Shown here in pieces: positions 46,439-54,891 of a stretch of DNA of 64,000 nt. Made by a program: the position numbers and the translations under genes. Below the pieces are notes generated by a model, which worked only from the letters and a program-made list of their open reading frames with translations, did no database searches and was not told the DNA's origin. The DNA is taken from assembly GCF_052045245.1 (NCBI RefSeq), contig NZ_JBQEON010000001.1, forward strand, positions 186,001 through 250,000. Reading direction: 5' to 3'. The DNA is from Burkholderia sp052045245 (GTDB taxonomy: Bacteria; Pseudomonadota; Gammaproteobacteria; Burkholderiales; Burkholderiaceae). The first letter of the stretch is position 1; the number at the start of each line of letters is the position of its first letter.

Positions 46439-48343
46439 TTATGCGACGCGCTTCGCGTGGCCGGCGACATCGGCCGCCGGGCTCAGGAAGCGTTCGCGAA
46501 TCGACTTCGCGATGCCCGCGCCGTCGAGGCCACATTGCGCCAGCAGCTTCGCGTGGTCGCCGTGGTCGACGAACTGGTCAGGGAGGCCCAATTGTAGTAC
46601 GGGTCGGATAACCCCACTCTCCATCAGGGCTTCGACACAGGCAGAGCCCGCGCCGCCCATCACGCAACCTTCCTCGATCGTGACGAGGTAGTCGTGCGTC
46701 TCGGCAAGTTCATGCACGAGCGCCGCATCGACCGGCTTCACGAAACGCATGTTCGCGACCGTTGCATCGAGTTCCTCGCCTGCAACCAGCGACGGCGCGA
46801 CCATCGTGCCGAATGCGAGGATCGCGACGCGCTTGCCTTCCGGCTGCGACGTGCGGCGACGCACTTCGCCCTTGCCGAGCGGGATCTCGGTGAATTCCTT
46901 CACCGTCGCCACGCCCGTGCCCGCACCGCGCGGATAGCGCACCGCGGTCGGGTTCGGCTGCTGAAGCGCCGTGTGCAGCATCTGGCGGCATTCGTTCTCG
47001 TCGGACGCGGCCATGATCGTCATGTTCGGGATGCAGCGCATGAACGCGAGATCGTACGCGCCCGCATGCGTCGCACCGTCGGCGCCGACGAGGCCCGCAC
47101 GGTCGATCGCGAACACGACCGGCAGGTTCTGCAGCGCGACGTCGTGGATCAGCTGGTCGTACGCGCGCTGCAGGAACGTCGAGTAGATCGCGACGACGGG
47201 CTTCAGTCCTTCCGTCGCGAGGCCGCCCGCGAATGTCACCGCGTGCTGCTCGGCAATGCCGACGTCGTAGTAGCGATCCTTGAAGCGCTTCTCGAACTCG
47301 ACCATGCCCGAACCTTCGCGCATCGCGGGCGTGATGCCGACGACGCGCGAATCGCGCTCGGCTTCATCGCACAGCCATTCGCCGAACACCTGCGTGTACG
47401 TCTTTTTCGCGGGCGTGGTCGACGGCTTGATGCCTTCTGCCGGATTGAACTTGCCGGGGCCGTGATAGAGCACGGGATCCGCTTCGGCGAGCTTGTAGCC
47501 CTGGCCTTTCTTCGTCACCACGTGCAGGAACTGCGGGCCGCGCAGTTCGCGGATGTTCTGCAGCGTCGGGATCAGCGAATCGAGATCGTGACCGTCGATC
47601 GGGCCGATGTAGTTGAAGCCGAACTCCTCGAACAGCGTCGCCGGCACGACCATGCCCTTCGCGTGCTCCTCGAGCTTGCGCGCGAGTTCGAGCACCGGCG
47701 GCGCCACGCTCAGCACGCGTTCGACGCCAGCGCGCGCGGCCGCGTAGAAGCGGCCCGACATCAGGCGGGCGAGATGGCGGTTCAGCGCGCCGACCGGCGG
47801 CGAAATCGACATGTCGTTGTCGTTGAGGATCACGAGCAGCTTCGCATCCTCCGACACACCTGCGTTGTTCATCGCCTCGAACGCCATGCCGGCCGTCATC
47901 GCGCCGTCGCCGATCACCGCGATCGAGAAGCGGTCGTCGCCGTTCAGCTGGCTGCCGATCGCCATGCCGAGCGCGGCCGAGATCGACGTGCTCGAATGCG
48001 CGGTGCCGAACGTGTCGTATTCCGACTCGCTGCGGCGCGGGAAACCCGAGATGCCGTCGTACTGGCGCAGCGAATGCATCTGGTCGCGGCGGCCCGTCAG
48101 GATCTTGTGCGGGTAGGTCTGGTGACCCACGTCCCAGACGATCCGGTCGTTCGGCGTGTTGAACACGTAGTGCAACGCGATCGTCAGCTCGACCGTCCCG
48201 AGGTTGGACGACAAATGGCCGCCCGTCTTCGACACGCTGTCGAGCACGAACGCGCGCAGTTCATCCGCGAGCGGTTGGAGTTGGCGACGATCGAGGCGGC
48301 GCAAATCCGCCGGGTCGTCGATGGTTTTCAGCAAGTCGTACAT
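46439..48343 (-). CDS. dxs: 1-deoxy-D-xylulose-5-phosphate synthase
   Basis: A 634-aa thiamine diphosphate enzyme that joins pyruvate and glyceraldehyde 3-phosphate in the first step of the MEP isoprenoid pathway. WDVGHQTYPHKILTGR holds the catalytic His, and GDGAMTAGMAFEAMNNAG with LNDNDMSIS the ThDP/Mg motif. The transketolase pyrimidine domain (IAEQHAVTFAGGLA) and a C-terminal domain follow. ATG 48343 (MYDLLKTIDD) is the family start. It is downstream of ispA, and the three genes xseB-ispA-dxs are one unit as in E. coli. Confidence 0.97.
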   Translation of the reverse strand: MYDLLKTIDDPADLRRLDRRQLQPLADELRAFVLDSVSKTGGHLSSNLGTVELTIALHYVFNTPNDRIVWDVGHQTYPHKILTGRRDQMHSLRQYDGISGFPRRSESEYDTFGTAHSSTSISAALGMAIGSQLNGDDRFSIAVIGDGAMTAGMAFEAMNNAGVSEDAKLLVILNDNDMSISPPVGALNRHLARLMSGRFYAAARAGVERVLSVAPPVLELARKLEEHAKGMVVPATLFEEFGFNYIGPIDGHDLDSLIPTLQNIRELRGPQFLHVVTKKGQGYKLAEADPVLYHGPGKFNPAEGIKPSTTPAKKTYTQVFGEWLCDEAERDSRVVGITPAMREGSGMVEFEKRFKDRYYDVGIAEQHAVTFAGGLATEGLKPVVAIYSTFLQRAYDQLIHDVALQNLPVVFAIDRAGLVGADGATHAGAYDLAFMRCIPNMTIMAASDENECRQMLHTALQQPNPTAVRYPRGAGTGVATVKEFTEIPLGKGEVRRRTSQPEGKRVAILAFGTMVAPSLVAGEELDATVANMRFVKPVDAALVHELAETHDYLVTIEEGCVMGGAGSACVEALMESGVIRPVLQLGLPDQFVDHGDHAKLLAQCGLDGAGIAKSIRERFLSPAADVAGHAKRVA

Positions 48344-48421
48344 CGTCGTTCCATTGTAGGAAATCAAACGCGCCCGCATTCTATTGCGCACCGTAGCATG
48401 TGCGCAGCGGCGGGCTTCGCG

Positions 48422-49306
48422 TCAGCTGACCCGGTTCACCACCAGGTCGGCAAGTTCGGCGAGACGCTGTGCGCGTGCGCCGAACGGTTTCAGCGCATCG
48501 TGTGCTTCGGCGCGCAGCTGGGCTGCGAGCTCGCGCGACGCGTCGAGGCCGAGGAGCGATACGTAGGTCGGCTTGTCGTTCGCCGCATCCTTGCCGGCCG
48601 TCTTGCCGAGCGTCGCCGAATCGGTCGTGACGTCGAGGATGTCGTCGACGACCTGGAAGGCCAGACCCACGGCACCCGCGTAAACGTCGAGCGCGGTCAT
48701 CGTTTCCGCGGACGGCGTCTCGCCGGCCAGCGCACCCATCCGCACGCTGGCGCGCAGCAGCGCGCCCGTCTTCATCCGGTGCATCGTCTCGAGCTGCTCG
48801 CGCGTCAGCTTGAGGCCGACGCTCGCCAGGTCGATCGCCTGCCCGCCGGCCATGCCGATCGAGCCGCTCGCCAGCGCCAGCTCGCGCACGAGCGCGGCCT
48901 GCTGCACCGGCGACAGCGCAGCGGCGTCGGTCAGCGCGACGAATGCCTGCGACTGCAGCGCATCGCCGACCAGCAGCGCCGTCGGCTCGTCGTACTGCAC
49001 GTGCACGGTCGGCTTGCCGCGTCGCAGCGCGTCGTCGTCCATGCACGGCATGTCGTCATGCACGAGCGAATAGACGTGGATCATCTCCAGCGCCGCCGCC
49101 GCCGCGTTGCGCGCCGCTTCGGTCGCGCCGGTCAGTTCGCCTGCCGCATGGCACAGCAGCGGGCGAACGCGTTTGCCGCCGCCAAGGACCGCGTAGCGCA
49201 TCGCTTCGTGGAGTTGCGTGGGCACCACGTTTTCAGCCGGCAAATAGTGGCCGAGTGCGTCCTCGACACGGTCGAGCACGGACCGCATCCATTGTTCGAA
49301 TGTCAT
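48422..49306 (-). CDS. ispA: Farnesyl diphosphate synthase
   Basis: A 294-aa trans-prenyltransferase. The first Asp-rich motif is HDDMPCMDDDALRRG (near residues 89-103), the second is VVDDILDVTTD (near 220). GGGKRVRPLL binds the pyrophosphate. It condenses IPP with DMAPP and GPP to FPP. The start ATG overlaps the xseB stop (ATGA), which is translational coupling. Length is normal for bacterial IspA. Confidence 0.96.
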   Translation of the reverse strand: MTFEQWMRSVLDRVEDALGHYLPAENVVPTQLHEAMRYAVLGGGKRVRPLLCHAAGELTGATEAARNAAAAALEMIHVYSLVHDDMPCMDDDALRRGKPTVHVQYDEPTALLVGDALQSQAFVALTDAAALSPVQQAALVRELALASGSIGMAGGQAIDLASVGLKLTREQLETMHRMKTGALLRASVRMGALAGETPSAETMTALDVYAGAVGLAFQVVDDILDVTTDSATLGKTAGKDAANDKPTYVSLLGLDASRELAAQLRAEAHDALKPFGARAQRLAELADLVVNRVS

Positions 49307-49596
49307 AGATCGTCGTCTTCGCCGTCCGTGGCGGCCGTTCCGGATGAAAGCGGCTTCAGCGTCGCGCCGTCGAGCACGCGAACCTGCTGCTCCACTTTCT
49401 CAAGCTGCTGTTGGCAAAACGCAACGAGGGTCGCACCGCGGCGATACGCGGCAAGCGAATCCTCGAGGCTCAGCGCGCCGCCTTCCATCCGGGCAACCAG
49501 CGTCTCGAGTTCCGCGAGCGCCGTTTCATAGTTGTCCGGCAACGGTTCGGTGCCGTTACCGGGCGGGGTGGCGCCTGGGGATGCGGTTTTCGCCAT
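49303..49596 (-). CDS. xseB: Exodeoxyribonuclease VII small subunit
   Basis: A 97-aa subunit with the family core YETALAELETLVARMEGGAL, then SLEDSLAAYRRGATLVAFCQ and QQLEKVEQQVRVLD. With the large subunit XseA, encoded elsewhere, it degrades single-stranded DNA. A Gly/Pro-rich N-terminus and an acidic tail (DGEDDDL) flank the coiled part. The start is ATG 49596 (MAKTAS); an upstream ATG at 49617 is in frame but less likely. Confidence 0.94.
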   Translation of the reverse strand: MAKTASPGATPPGNGTEPLPDNYETALAELETLVARMEGGALSLEDSLAAYRRGATLVAFCQQQLEKVEQQVRVLDGATLKPLSSGTAATDGEDDDL

Positions 49597-49788
49597 GGAC
49601 GAGGGTGTAAATTTCAAAACAAGTCGGACATTCTACGGCAAAAGAGAATTTTCCGACCTGTCGACTTGGGCACCCCGCCCCGCATTCGGGCCCCTTCTTC
49701 GCCTCGCATTGTGCGCCACCCGAGCGCCGACCGACAAAAAATTGACACAAATCAGGCACTTAATCCTAGCCTTGCGAGGCGAACCGGG

Positions 49789-49794
49789 TATAAT
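49789..49794 (+). promoter_or_regulatory. Candidate -10 box for the Rieske oxygenase gene
   Basis: TATAAT 72 nt before the ATG at 49867, in an A/T-rich stretch. A separate TTGACA (49742-49747) is too far upstream for this box; no other -35 is good. Confidence 0.4.
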
Positions 49795-49866
49795 TCCCCG
49801 TTTCCCTAAATCGATTTTTCGATGGTTGGGTTGTTCACTGCTTTCACGCTAACACCGGGAGTGGGA

Positions 49867-50973
49867 ATGTCCAATCTGAGCGATGCGCTTCAGTTGAAGT
49901 CGGCTCACAGCCAGCTTCCAGTCACTGCATATTTCGATGAGGCGCTACTCGAGCGCGAGATCGAAACCCTCTTCAAGAAAGGACCTCGTTACGTCGGGCA
50001 CGAGTTGATGGTGCCCGAGGCGGGGGATTATTTTGCGCTGCCGTCCGAGAAGGAAGGTCGCGTGCTGGTCCGCAACCCGACGAACCAGATCGAACTGCTG
50101 TCGAACGTGTGCCGTCACCGGCAGGCGATCATGCTGAACGGGCGCGGCCACACCCAGAACATCGTGTGCCCGCTGCACCGCTGGACGTACGACCTGGAAG
50201 GCCAGTTGCTCGGCGCGCCGCACTTCCCCGACAAGCCGTGCCTGAACCTCGGCAAGAGCCCGCTGCAAAACTGGCAGGGGCTGCTGTTCGAGGCCGAAGG
50301 CCGCAACGTCGCGCGCGATCTCGCGAACCTCGGCACGAAGCATCACTTCGACTTCTCCGAGTACCAGTTCGATCACGTCGAAGTGCACGAGTGCGATTAC
50401 AACTGGAAGACGTTCATCGAGGTCTACCTCGAGGATTACCACGTCGTCCCGTTCCACCCGGGCCTCGGCAGCTTCGTGTCGTGCGACGATCTCAACTGGG
50501 AGTTCGGCGACTGGTACAGCGTGCAAACGGTCGGCGTGCACAACGCGCTCGCGAAACCGGGCAGCGCGACCTACCAGAAGTGGCACGAGCAGGTGCTCAA
50601 GTTCCGCAACGGCGTGCCGCCGGAGTTCGGCGCGATCTGGATGGTCTACTACCCGGGCCTGATGATCGAGTGGTATCCGCACGTGCTCGTCGTGTCGTGG
50701 CTGATCCCGCGCGGCCCGCAGAAGACGACCAACATCGTCGAGTTTTATTACCCCGAGGAAATCGCGCTGTTCGAGCGCGAGTTCGTCGAGGCCGAGCGCG
50801 CCGCCTATATGGAAACGGCCGTCGAGGACGACGAAATCGCGATGCGAATGGACGCAGGCCGGCGCGCCCTGATGGCGCGCGGCGAATCGCAGGTCGGCCC
50901 GTACCAGAGCCCGATGGAAGACGGCATGCAGCACTTCCACGAGTTCCTGCGGCGCCATCTCGGCGATCTGTGA
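49867..50973 (+). CDS. Rieske-type aromatic ring-hydroxylating oxygenase alpha subunit
   Basis: A 368-aa protein. The Rieske [2Fe-2S] ligands are Cys82, His84, Cys101 and His104 (CRHRQA and CPLHRW). The mononuclear iron site shows His192 and His197 (EDYHVVPFHPG). This is the RHO alpha-subunit layout; no beta subunit, ferredoxin or reductase gene is adjacent, so electron partners and substrate are unknown. GGGAGTGGGA precedes ATG 49867; an in-frame ATG at 49822 is less likely. A perfect terminator ends the gene. Confidence 0.9.
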   Translation: MSNLSDALQLKSAHSQLPVTAYFDEALLEREIETLFKKGPRYVGHELMVPEAGDYFALPSEKEGRVLVRNPTNQIELLSNVCRHRQAIMLNGRGHTQNIVCPLHRWTYDLEGQLLGAPHFPDKPCLNLGKSPLQNWQGLLFEAEGRNVARDLANLGTKHHFDFSEYQFDHVEVHECDYNWKTFIEVYLEDYHVVPFHPGLGSFVSCDDLNWEFGDWYSVQTVGVHNALAKPGSATYQKWHEQVLKFRNGVPPEFGAIWMVYYPGLMIEWYPHVLVVSWLIPRGPQKTTNIVEFYYPEEIALFEREFVEAERAAYMETAVEDDEIAMRMDAGRRALMARGESQVGPYQSPMEDGMQHFHEFLRRHLGDL

Positions 50974-51014
50974 GCGCACGCGCCGCTGCGGCGCCGCACG
51001 GCATCCTGCAGATG

Positions 51015-51043
51015 AAAAGACGGGTTTCGGCCCGTCTTTTTTT
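51015..51043 (+). terminator. Terminator after the Rieske oxygenase gene
   Basis: AAAAGACGGG pairs with CCCGTCTTTT around TTTCGG and is followed by TTT. Confidence 0.92.
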
Positions 51044-51088
51044 GTTTAGACTTGGAGTATCAGGCCGTTTGCACTCCAGGGAGCCGTC

Positions 51089-51958
51089 ATGCCACATACC
51101 CACTACACCACGCTCATCTCCGCAACCAATCTCGCCGAGCGCCTGGCCGCGGCGCCGGGCAGCGTCGCGGTGTTCGACTGCCGCTTCGATCTCGTCGATC
51201 CGGCCGCAGGCGAAGCCGCCTATGCGGCCGGCCACATTGCGGGCGCGCAGTATCTCCATCTCGACCGCGATTTGTCCGGCCGCAAGACCGGCACCAATGG
51301 CCGTCACCCGCTGCCGACCCGCGATGCATTCGCCACGCTGATCGCGAGCCGCGGCGTCAGGCAGGGTCAGCAGGTCGTGGCCTATGACGCACACGGCGGC
51401 GCCTATGCGGCCCGCCTGTGGTGGCTGTTGCGCTGGCTCGGGCACGATTCGGTCGCGGTGCTCGACGGCGGCCTGCAGGCCTGGGAAGCGGCCGGCCAGC
51501 CCTTGACGACCGACGTACCGCATCCGGCTGCCGGCGACTTCCGCGCGGCGGCGCCGCTCGAATCGACGGTCGACGCGGCAGCCGTGCTCGCGAACGTGAC
51601 ATCGGCCAAGCGCGTTGTGATCGATGCGCGCGCGCCGGACCGCTACCGCGGCGAAAACGAAACGATCGATCGTATCGGCGGCCATATTCCCGGCGCACGC
51701 AACCGGTTCTTCAAGGACAACCTGAACGCCGACGGCCGCTTCAAGACCGGCCATGAACTGCGCGAGACGTTCACCACGCTGCTGGCCGGCACCGAACCGA
51801 ACAGCGTGATCCTGCAATGCGGGTCCGGCGTGACCGCATGCCACAATGCGCTCGCACTCGAAGTCGCGGGATTGCATGGCGCGTCGCTGTATCCGGGCTC
51901 GTGGAGCGAATGGAGCGCCGATCCGTCGCGACCGGTTGCGACCGGCCCGAACCCGTAA
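51089..51958 (+). CDS. Sulfurtransferase (thiosulfate/3-mercaptopyruvate type)
   Basis: A 289-aa protein with two rhodanese domains. The N-terminal one is inactive (YDAHGGAYAARLWWLL without Cys). The C-terminal one has the active-site loop CGSGVTACHN with Cys244. CGSGVT loops are typical of 3-mercaptopyruvate sulfurtransferase, while rhodanese proper has CRKGVT. It moves sulfur to cyanide or thiols. ATG 51089 follows GGGAGC. It converges with a dienelactone-hydrolase-like gene. Confidence 0.9.
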   Translation: MPHTHYTTLISATNLAERLAAAPGSVAVFDCRFDLVDPAAGEAAYAAGHIAGAQYLHLDRDLSGRKTGTNGRHPLPTRDAFATLIASRGVRQGQQVVAYDAHGGAYAARLWWLLRWLGHDSVAVLDGGLQAWEAAGQPLTTDVPHPAAGDFRAAAPLESTVDAAAVLANVTSAKRVVIDARAPDRYRGENETIDRIGGHIPGARNRFFKDNLNADGRFKTGHELRETFTTLLAGTEPNSVILQCGSGVTACHNALALEVAGLHGASLYPGSWSEWSADPSRPVATGPNP

Positions 51959-51980
51959 GCACCGGCGCGCCGCTTGTCGC

Positions 51981-52856
51981 TCACATCACGCCGTACTTGT
52001 GGAACCACTCGATCGCGCGCTTCCAGCCATCCTCGGCATCGCCCTTCACGTAACTCGGCCGGTAATCGGCGAAGAACGCGTGGCCGGCATCCGGATACAC
52101 GACGATCTCCGACTGGCGCGCAAGCGCCGAATCGCTCGCCTGAATGGCCTTGCGCATGTCGGCGAGCGACGCCTGCGTGATGTTGCTGTCCTTCTCGCCA
52201 TACAGCCCGAGCACCGGCACCTTCAGCAACGACGCATGATCGACAGGATTGAACGGCGTCATCTCGTCGGTCTTGCCTTCGACGAACCCGTACCATGCGA
52301 CGGCCGCACGCACGTGCGGATTGTGTTCCGCGTACAGCCACGCCTGACGGCCGCCCCAGCAGAACCCCGTCACGCCGAGACGCGACAGGTCGCCGCCATT
52401 CTTGCCGGCCCACGCGACGGTTGCGTCGAGATCCTCGGTGACCTGGCGGTCCGGCACCTTGCTGATGATGTGGTCGTACAGCTCCTTCATCGTCGGATAC
52501 TTCGACGCATTGCCCTGCCGCGCGAACAGGTCGGGCGCGATCGCCAGATAGCCGAGCTTCGCGAAGCGGCGGCAGACGTCGGCGATATGCGCATGCACGC
52601 CGAAGATCTCGTGGATCACGATGACGACCGGCAGGTTCGTCTTGTCGACCGGCTGCGCGCGATACGCGGGGATGCTCGCGTCGCCCGAGCGGATCTCGAC
52701 GGTGTCGACGTCCAGCCCGGCGGTGTCGGTCGTAACCGTCTGCGCCGAGACGGGCAGCACGGCCGCCGCGAAGGTGCCGCCCAGCGCGGCCTGCATGAAC
52801 TTGCGGCGCGAGAACGGAACGTGGGGAACCAGGCTGTCGACTTCGGGTTTCAACAT
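51981..52856 (-). CDS. Dienelactone hydrolase family protein with Tat-like signal
   Basis: A 291-aa alpha/beta hydrolase. It has a twin-arginine-like signal (FSRRKFMQAALGG at residues 15-27, ending near VSAQ), then VVIVIHEIFGVHAHIADVCR, typical of DLH family, the nucleophile elbow GFCWGG (Cys near 165), Asp in YGEKDSNIT and the His in DAGHAFFAD. The Cys nucleophile matches dienelactone hydrolases, but the Tat export suggests a periplasmic role and the substrate is unknown. The next gene downstream is convergent. Confidence 0.88.
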   Translation of the reverse strand: MLKPEVDSLVPHVPFSRRKFMQAALGGTFAAAVLPVSAQTVTTDTAGLDVDTVEIRSGDASIPAYRAQPVDKTNLPVVIVIHEIFGVHAHIADVCRRFAKLGYLAIAPDLFARQGNASKYPTMKELYDHIISKVPDRQVTEDLDATVAWAGKNGGDLSRLGVTGFCWGGRQAWLYAEHNPHVRAAVAWYGFVEGKTDEMTPFNPVDHASLLKVPVLGLYGEKDSNITQASLADMRKAIQASDSALARQSEIVVYPDAGHAFFADYRPSYVKGDAEDGWKRAIEWFHKYGVM

Positions 52857-53216
52857 GAATGCACTCCTCGATTGGGTGCCGCCGTCATGGCCACGGATTC
52901 GACCTGACGAGGCATCGCGCCGGCGGACGGCGCGGATGTCGCGGCGGTTGGCACCCCGCCGCGACCGGAAACCCGGACAAGATGCCCAATAATCCGTTGT
53001 CGCGTCAACTGTCAGATGTGTAAGACTGGATTACGAGATTGAAATCCCCTGGCGTCGATCACGGTGTCGAGCGCCGCCAGCCGACCCGGCAAGTCGAGGT
53101 GCGGCATGCATGCGGTGAGCGCCGCCGCGCAATCGAATGCTTGCGGATTGAAACGAAGGACGCGCAACAAACGGGCCCGCCCGGCCGATTCGCGGTCGCC
53201 CGTGCCCGAAAACACA
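52857..53216. other. Intergenic region with a possible coding remnant
   Basis: About 360 nt between the DLH gene and the ndh terminator. On the minus strand the frame ending TGA near 53,012 reads RVLRFNPQAFDCAAALTACM, then PHLDLPGRLAALDTVIDARG with host-like codon use, for about 60 codons. I do not recognise a family and no start codon is close, so this may be a gene remnant. Nothing else is seen. Confidence 0.35.
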
Positions 53217-53255
53217 ACGGGCAGGGAGCGCGCCCGATGCGCATTCCCTGCCCGT
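53217..53255 (-). terminator. Terminator downstream of ndh
   Basis: ACGGGCAGGGA pairs with TCCCTGCCCGT across 17 nt, 23 nt beyond the ndh stop on the minus strand. There is only TGTGTTTT after it. Confidence 0.65.
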
Positions 53256-53277
53256 CCGGTGCACGAGACCGTGCGTG

Positions 53278-54612
53278 TCAGTGCAGCTTGACGCGCGGCA
53301 GCGTCGTGCGTCGCAGCCAGTGCGCGACCGTATCGAGCATCATGCGCGGATAGCCGTGCAGCGCCGCGATGTGCAGCCGGTACAGCGACATGTACATGAA
53401 CCGCGCGAACAGCCCTTCGATCAGCATGTTGCCGCCGATCAGCCCGCCCATCAGGTTGCCGACCGCGCTGAAGTGACCGAGCGACACGAGCGAACCGAAA
53501 TCGCGATACGTGAACTCGGGCAGCGGACGACCGTCGAGCCGGCATCCGATCGCCTTCAGCAGGAAGCTCGCCTGCTGGTGCGCGGCCTGCGCGCGCGGCG
53601 GCACGTTGCGTTCGTTGCCGGGCCATGCGCATGCCGCGCAGTCGCCGAGCGCGAACACGTTGTCGTCGGTGAAGGTCTGCAGCGTGCGGCGCACGTCGAG
53701 CTGACCGAGCTTGTTGACCTGCAGGCCGTCAAGCTGCGACAGCACGGACGGCGCCTTGATGCCGGCCGCCCAGACCGTGAGATCCGCGCGCACCGCCTTG
53801 CCGCTCGCGGTGTGCACGACACCCGGCCCGACCTCGGTCACCCGCTCGGCGAGCATCAGTCGCACGCCGAGCTTTTCGAGCAGTTCGGCCGTTGCGGCCG
53901 ATACACGCTCCTGCAGCGCCGGGAGTATGCGCGGCCCCGATTCGATCAGCACGATGCCGACGTCGTGCCGCGGATCGAGCTTGTGCAGCCCGTACACGGA
54001 CAGCACCTGTGCGGTATTGCGCAGCTCCGCGGACAACTCGACCCCCGTCGCACCGCCGCCGACGATCACGACCTGGATGCGCGGCTCGGCCGCCGCACCC
54101 GGCGCGGGTTCCACCGGGGCCTGGTGCTCGGCGCGCATGCACGCGGCGATCAGGCGCTTGCGGAAGCGCTCGGCCTCGCCGACCGTATCGAGCGCAATCG
54201 CGTTTTCAGCCGCACCCTGCACGCCGAAGAAGTGCGTCGTGCTGCCGATCGCGATCACCAGCGTGTCGTATTCCAGGTCGCGCGCCGGCAGCAGTTCCTC
54301 GCCGTCGCTGTCGTTGACGGGCGACAGCGTGATGCGCTTCGCGGTGCGATCGAGCGCGTTCAGTTCGCCCTGCTGAAACTCGAAGCCATGCCAGCGCGCC
54401 TGCGCCGCGTATTCGAGCTCCTGGGTGAACGGGTCCATGCTGCCGGCCGCGACCTCGTGCAACAATGGCTTCCAGATGTGAGTCGGATTACGGTCGACGA
54501 GCGTGACAAGCGCACGCGCGGGACGATCGCCGCGCGCACCGTAACGGTCGCCGAGCCGCGTCGCCAGTTCCAGGCCGCCCGCGCCTCCACCTACGATGAT
54601 GATCCGATGCAT
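53278..54612 (-). CDS. ndh: NADH dehydrogenase type II (NDH-2)
   Basis: A 444-aa flavoprotein of the respiratory chain that passes electrons from NADH to quinone without pumping protons. The N-terminal FAD motif is IIIVGGGAGGLELATRLGD, the NADH motif IQVVIVGGGATGVELSAEL, and DDNVFALGDCAAC binds FAD. The C-terminus (RFMYMSLYRLHIAALHGYP) is the amphipathic membrane anchor. Single gene; terminator beyond its stop. Confidence 0.94.
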   Translation of the reverse strand: MHRIIIVGGGAGGLELATRLGDRYGARGDRPARALVTLVDRNPTHIWKPLLHEVAAGSMDPFTQELEYAAQARWHGFEFQQGELNALDRTAKRITLSPVNDSDGEELLPARDLEYDTLVIAIGSTTHFFGVQGAAENAIALDTVGEAERFRKRLIAACMRAEHQAPVEPAPGAAAEPRIQVVIVGGGATGVELSAELRNTAQVLSVYGLHKLDPRHDVGIVLIESGPRILPALQERVSAATAELLEKLGVRLMLAERVTEVGPGVVHTASGKAVRADLTVWAAGIKAPSVLSQLDGLQVNKLGQLDVRRTLQTFTDDNVFALGDCAACAWPGNERNVPPRAQAAHQQASFLLKAIGCRLDGRPLPEFTYRDFGSLVSLGHFSAVGNLMGGLIGGNMLIEGLFARFMYMSLYRLHIAALHGYPRMMLDTVAHWLRRTTLPRVKLH

Positions 54613-54891
54613 CTGATTTCCCCTTTGCGATTCGAAACTGCTGCCGCCGAACGTTGCGGACGCGATGCGTTCGCGCCGCCCATTGGATCAACCGGTTCGG
54701 ACCTCATCGATGTGCAGTTCGAAACACTTCGATGCGCCGATCCCGGAACGCGGGCGCGCCGCCCCCCGAGACAATGACCTGACTGACTGGCATTGTCCGG
54801 GAGCTTGCGCGTTGACCACAAGCAAACCATCTCGATATTCAGCATCCCTGCAACAATATGCTGCGGGAAGCGGGGAATCGCACGGGGTGCG

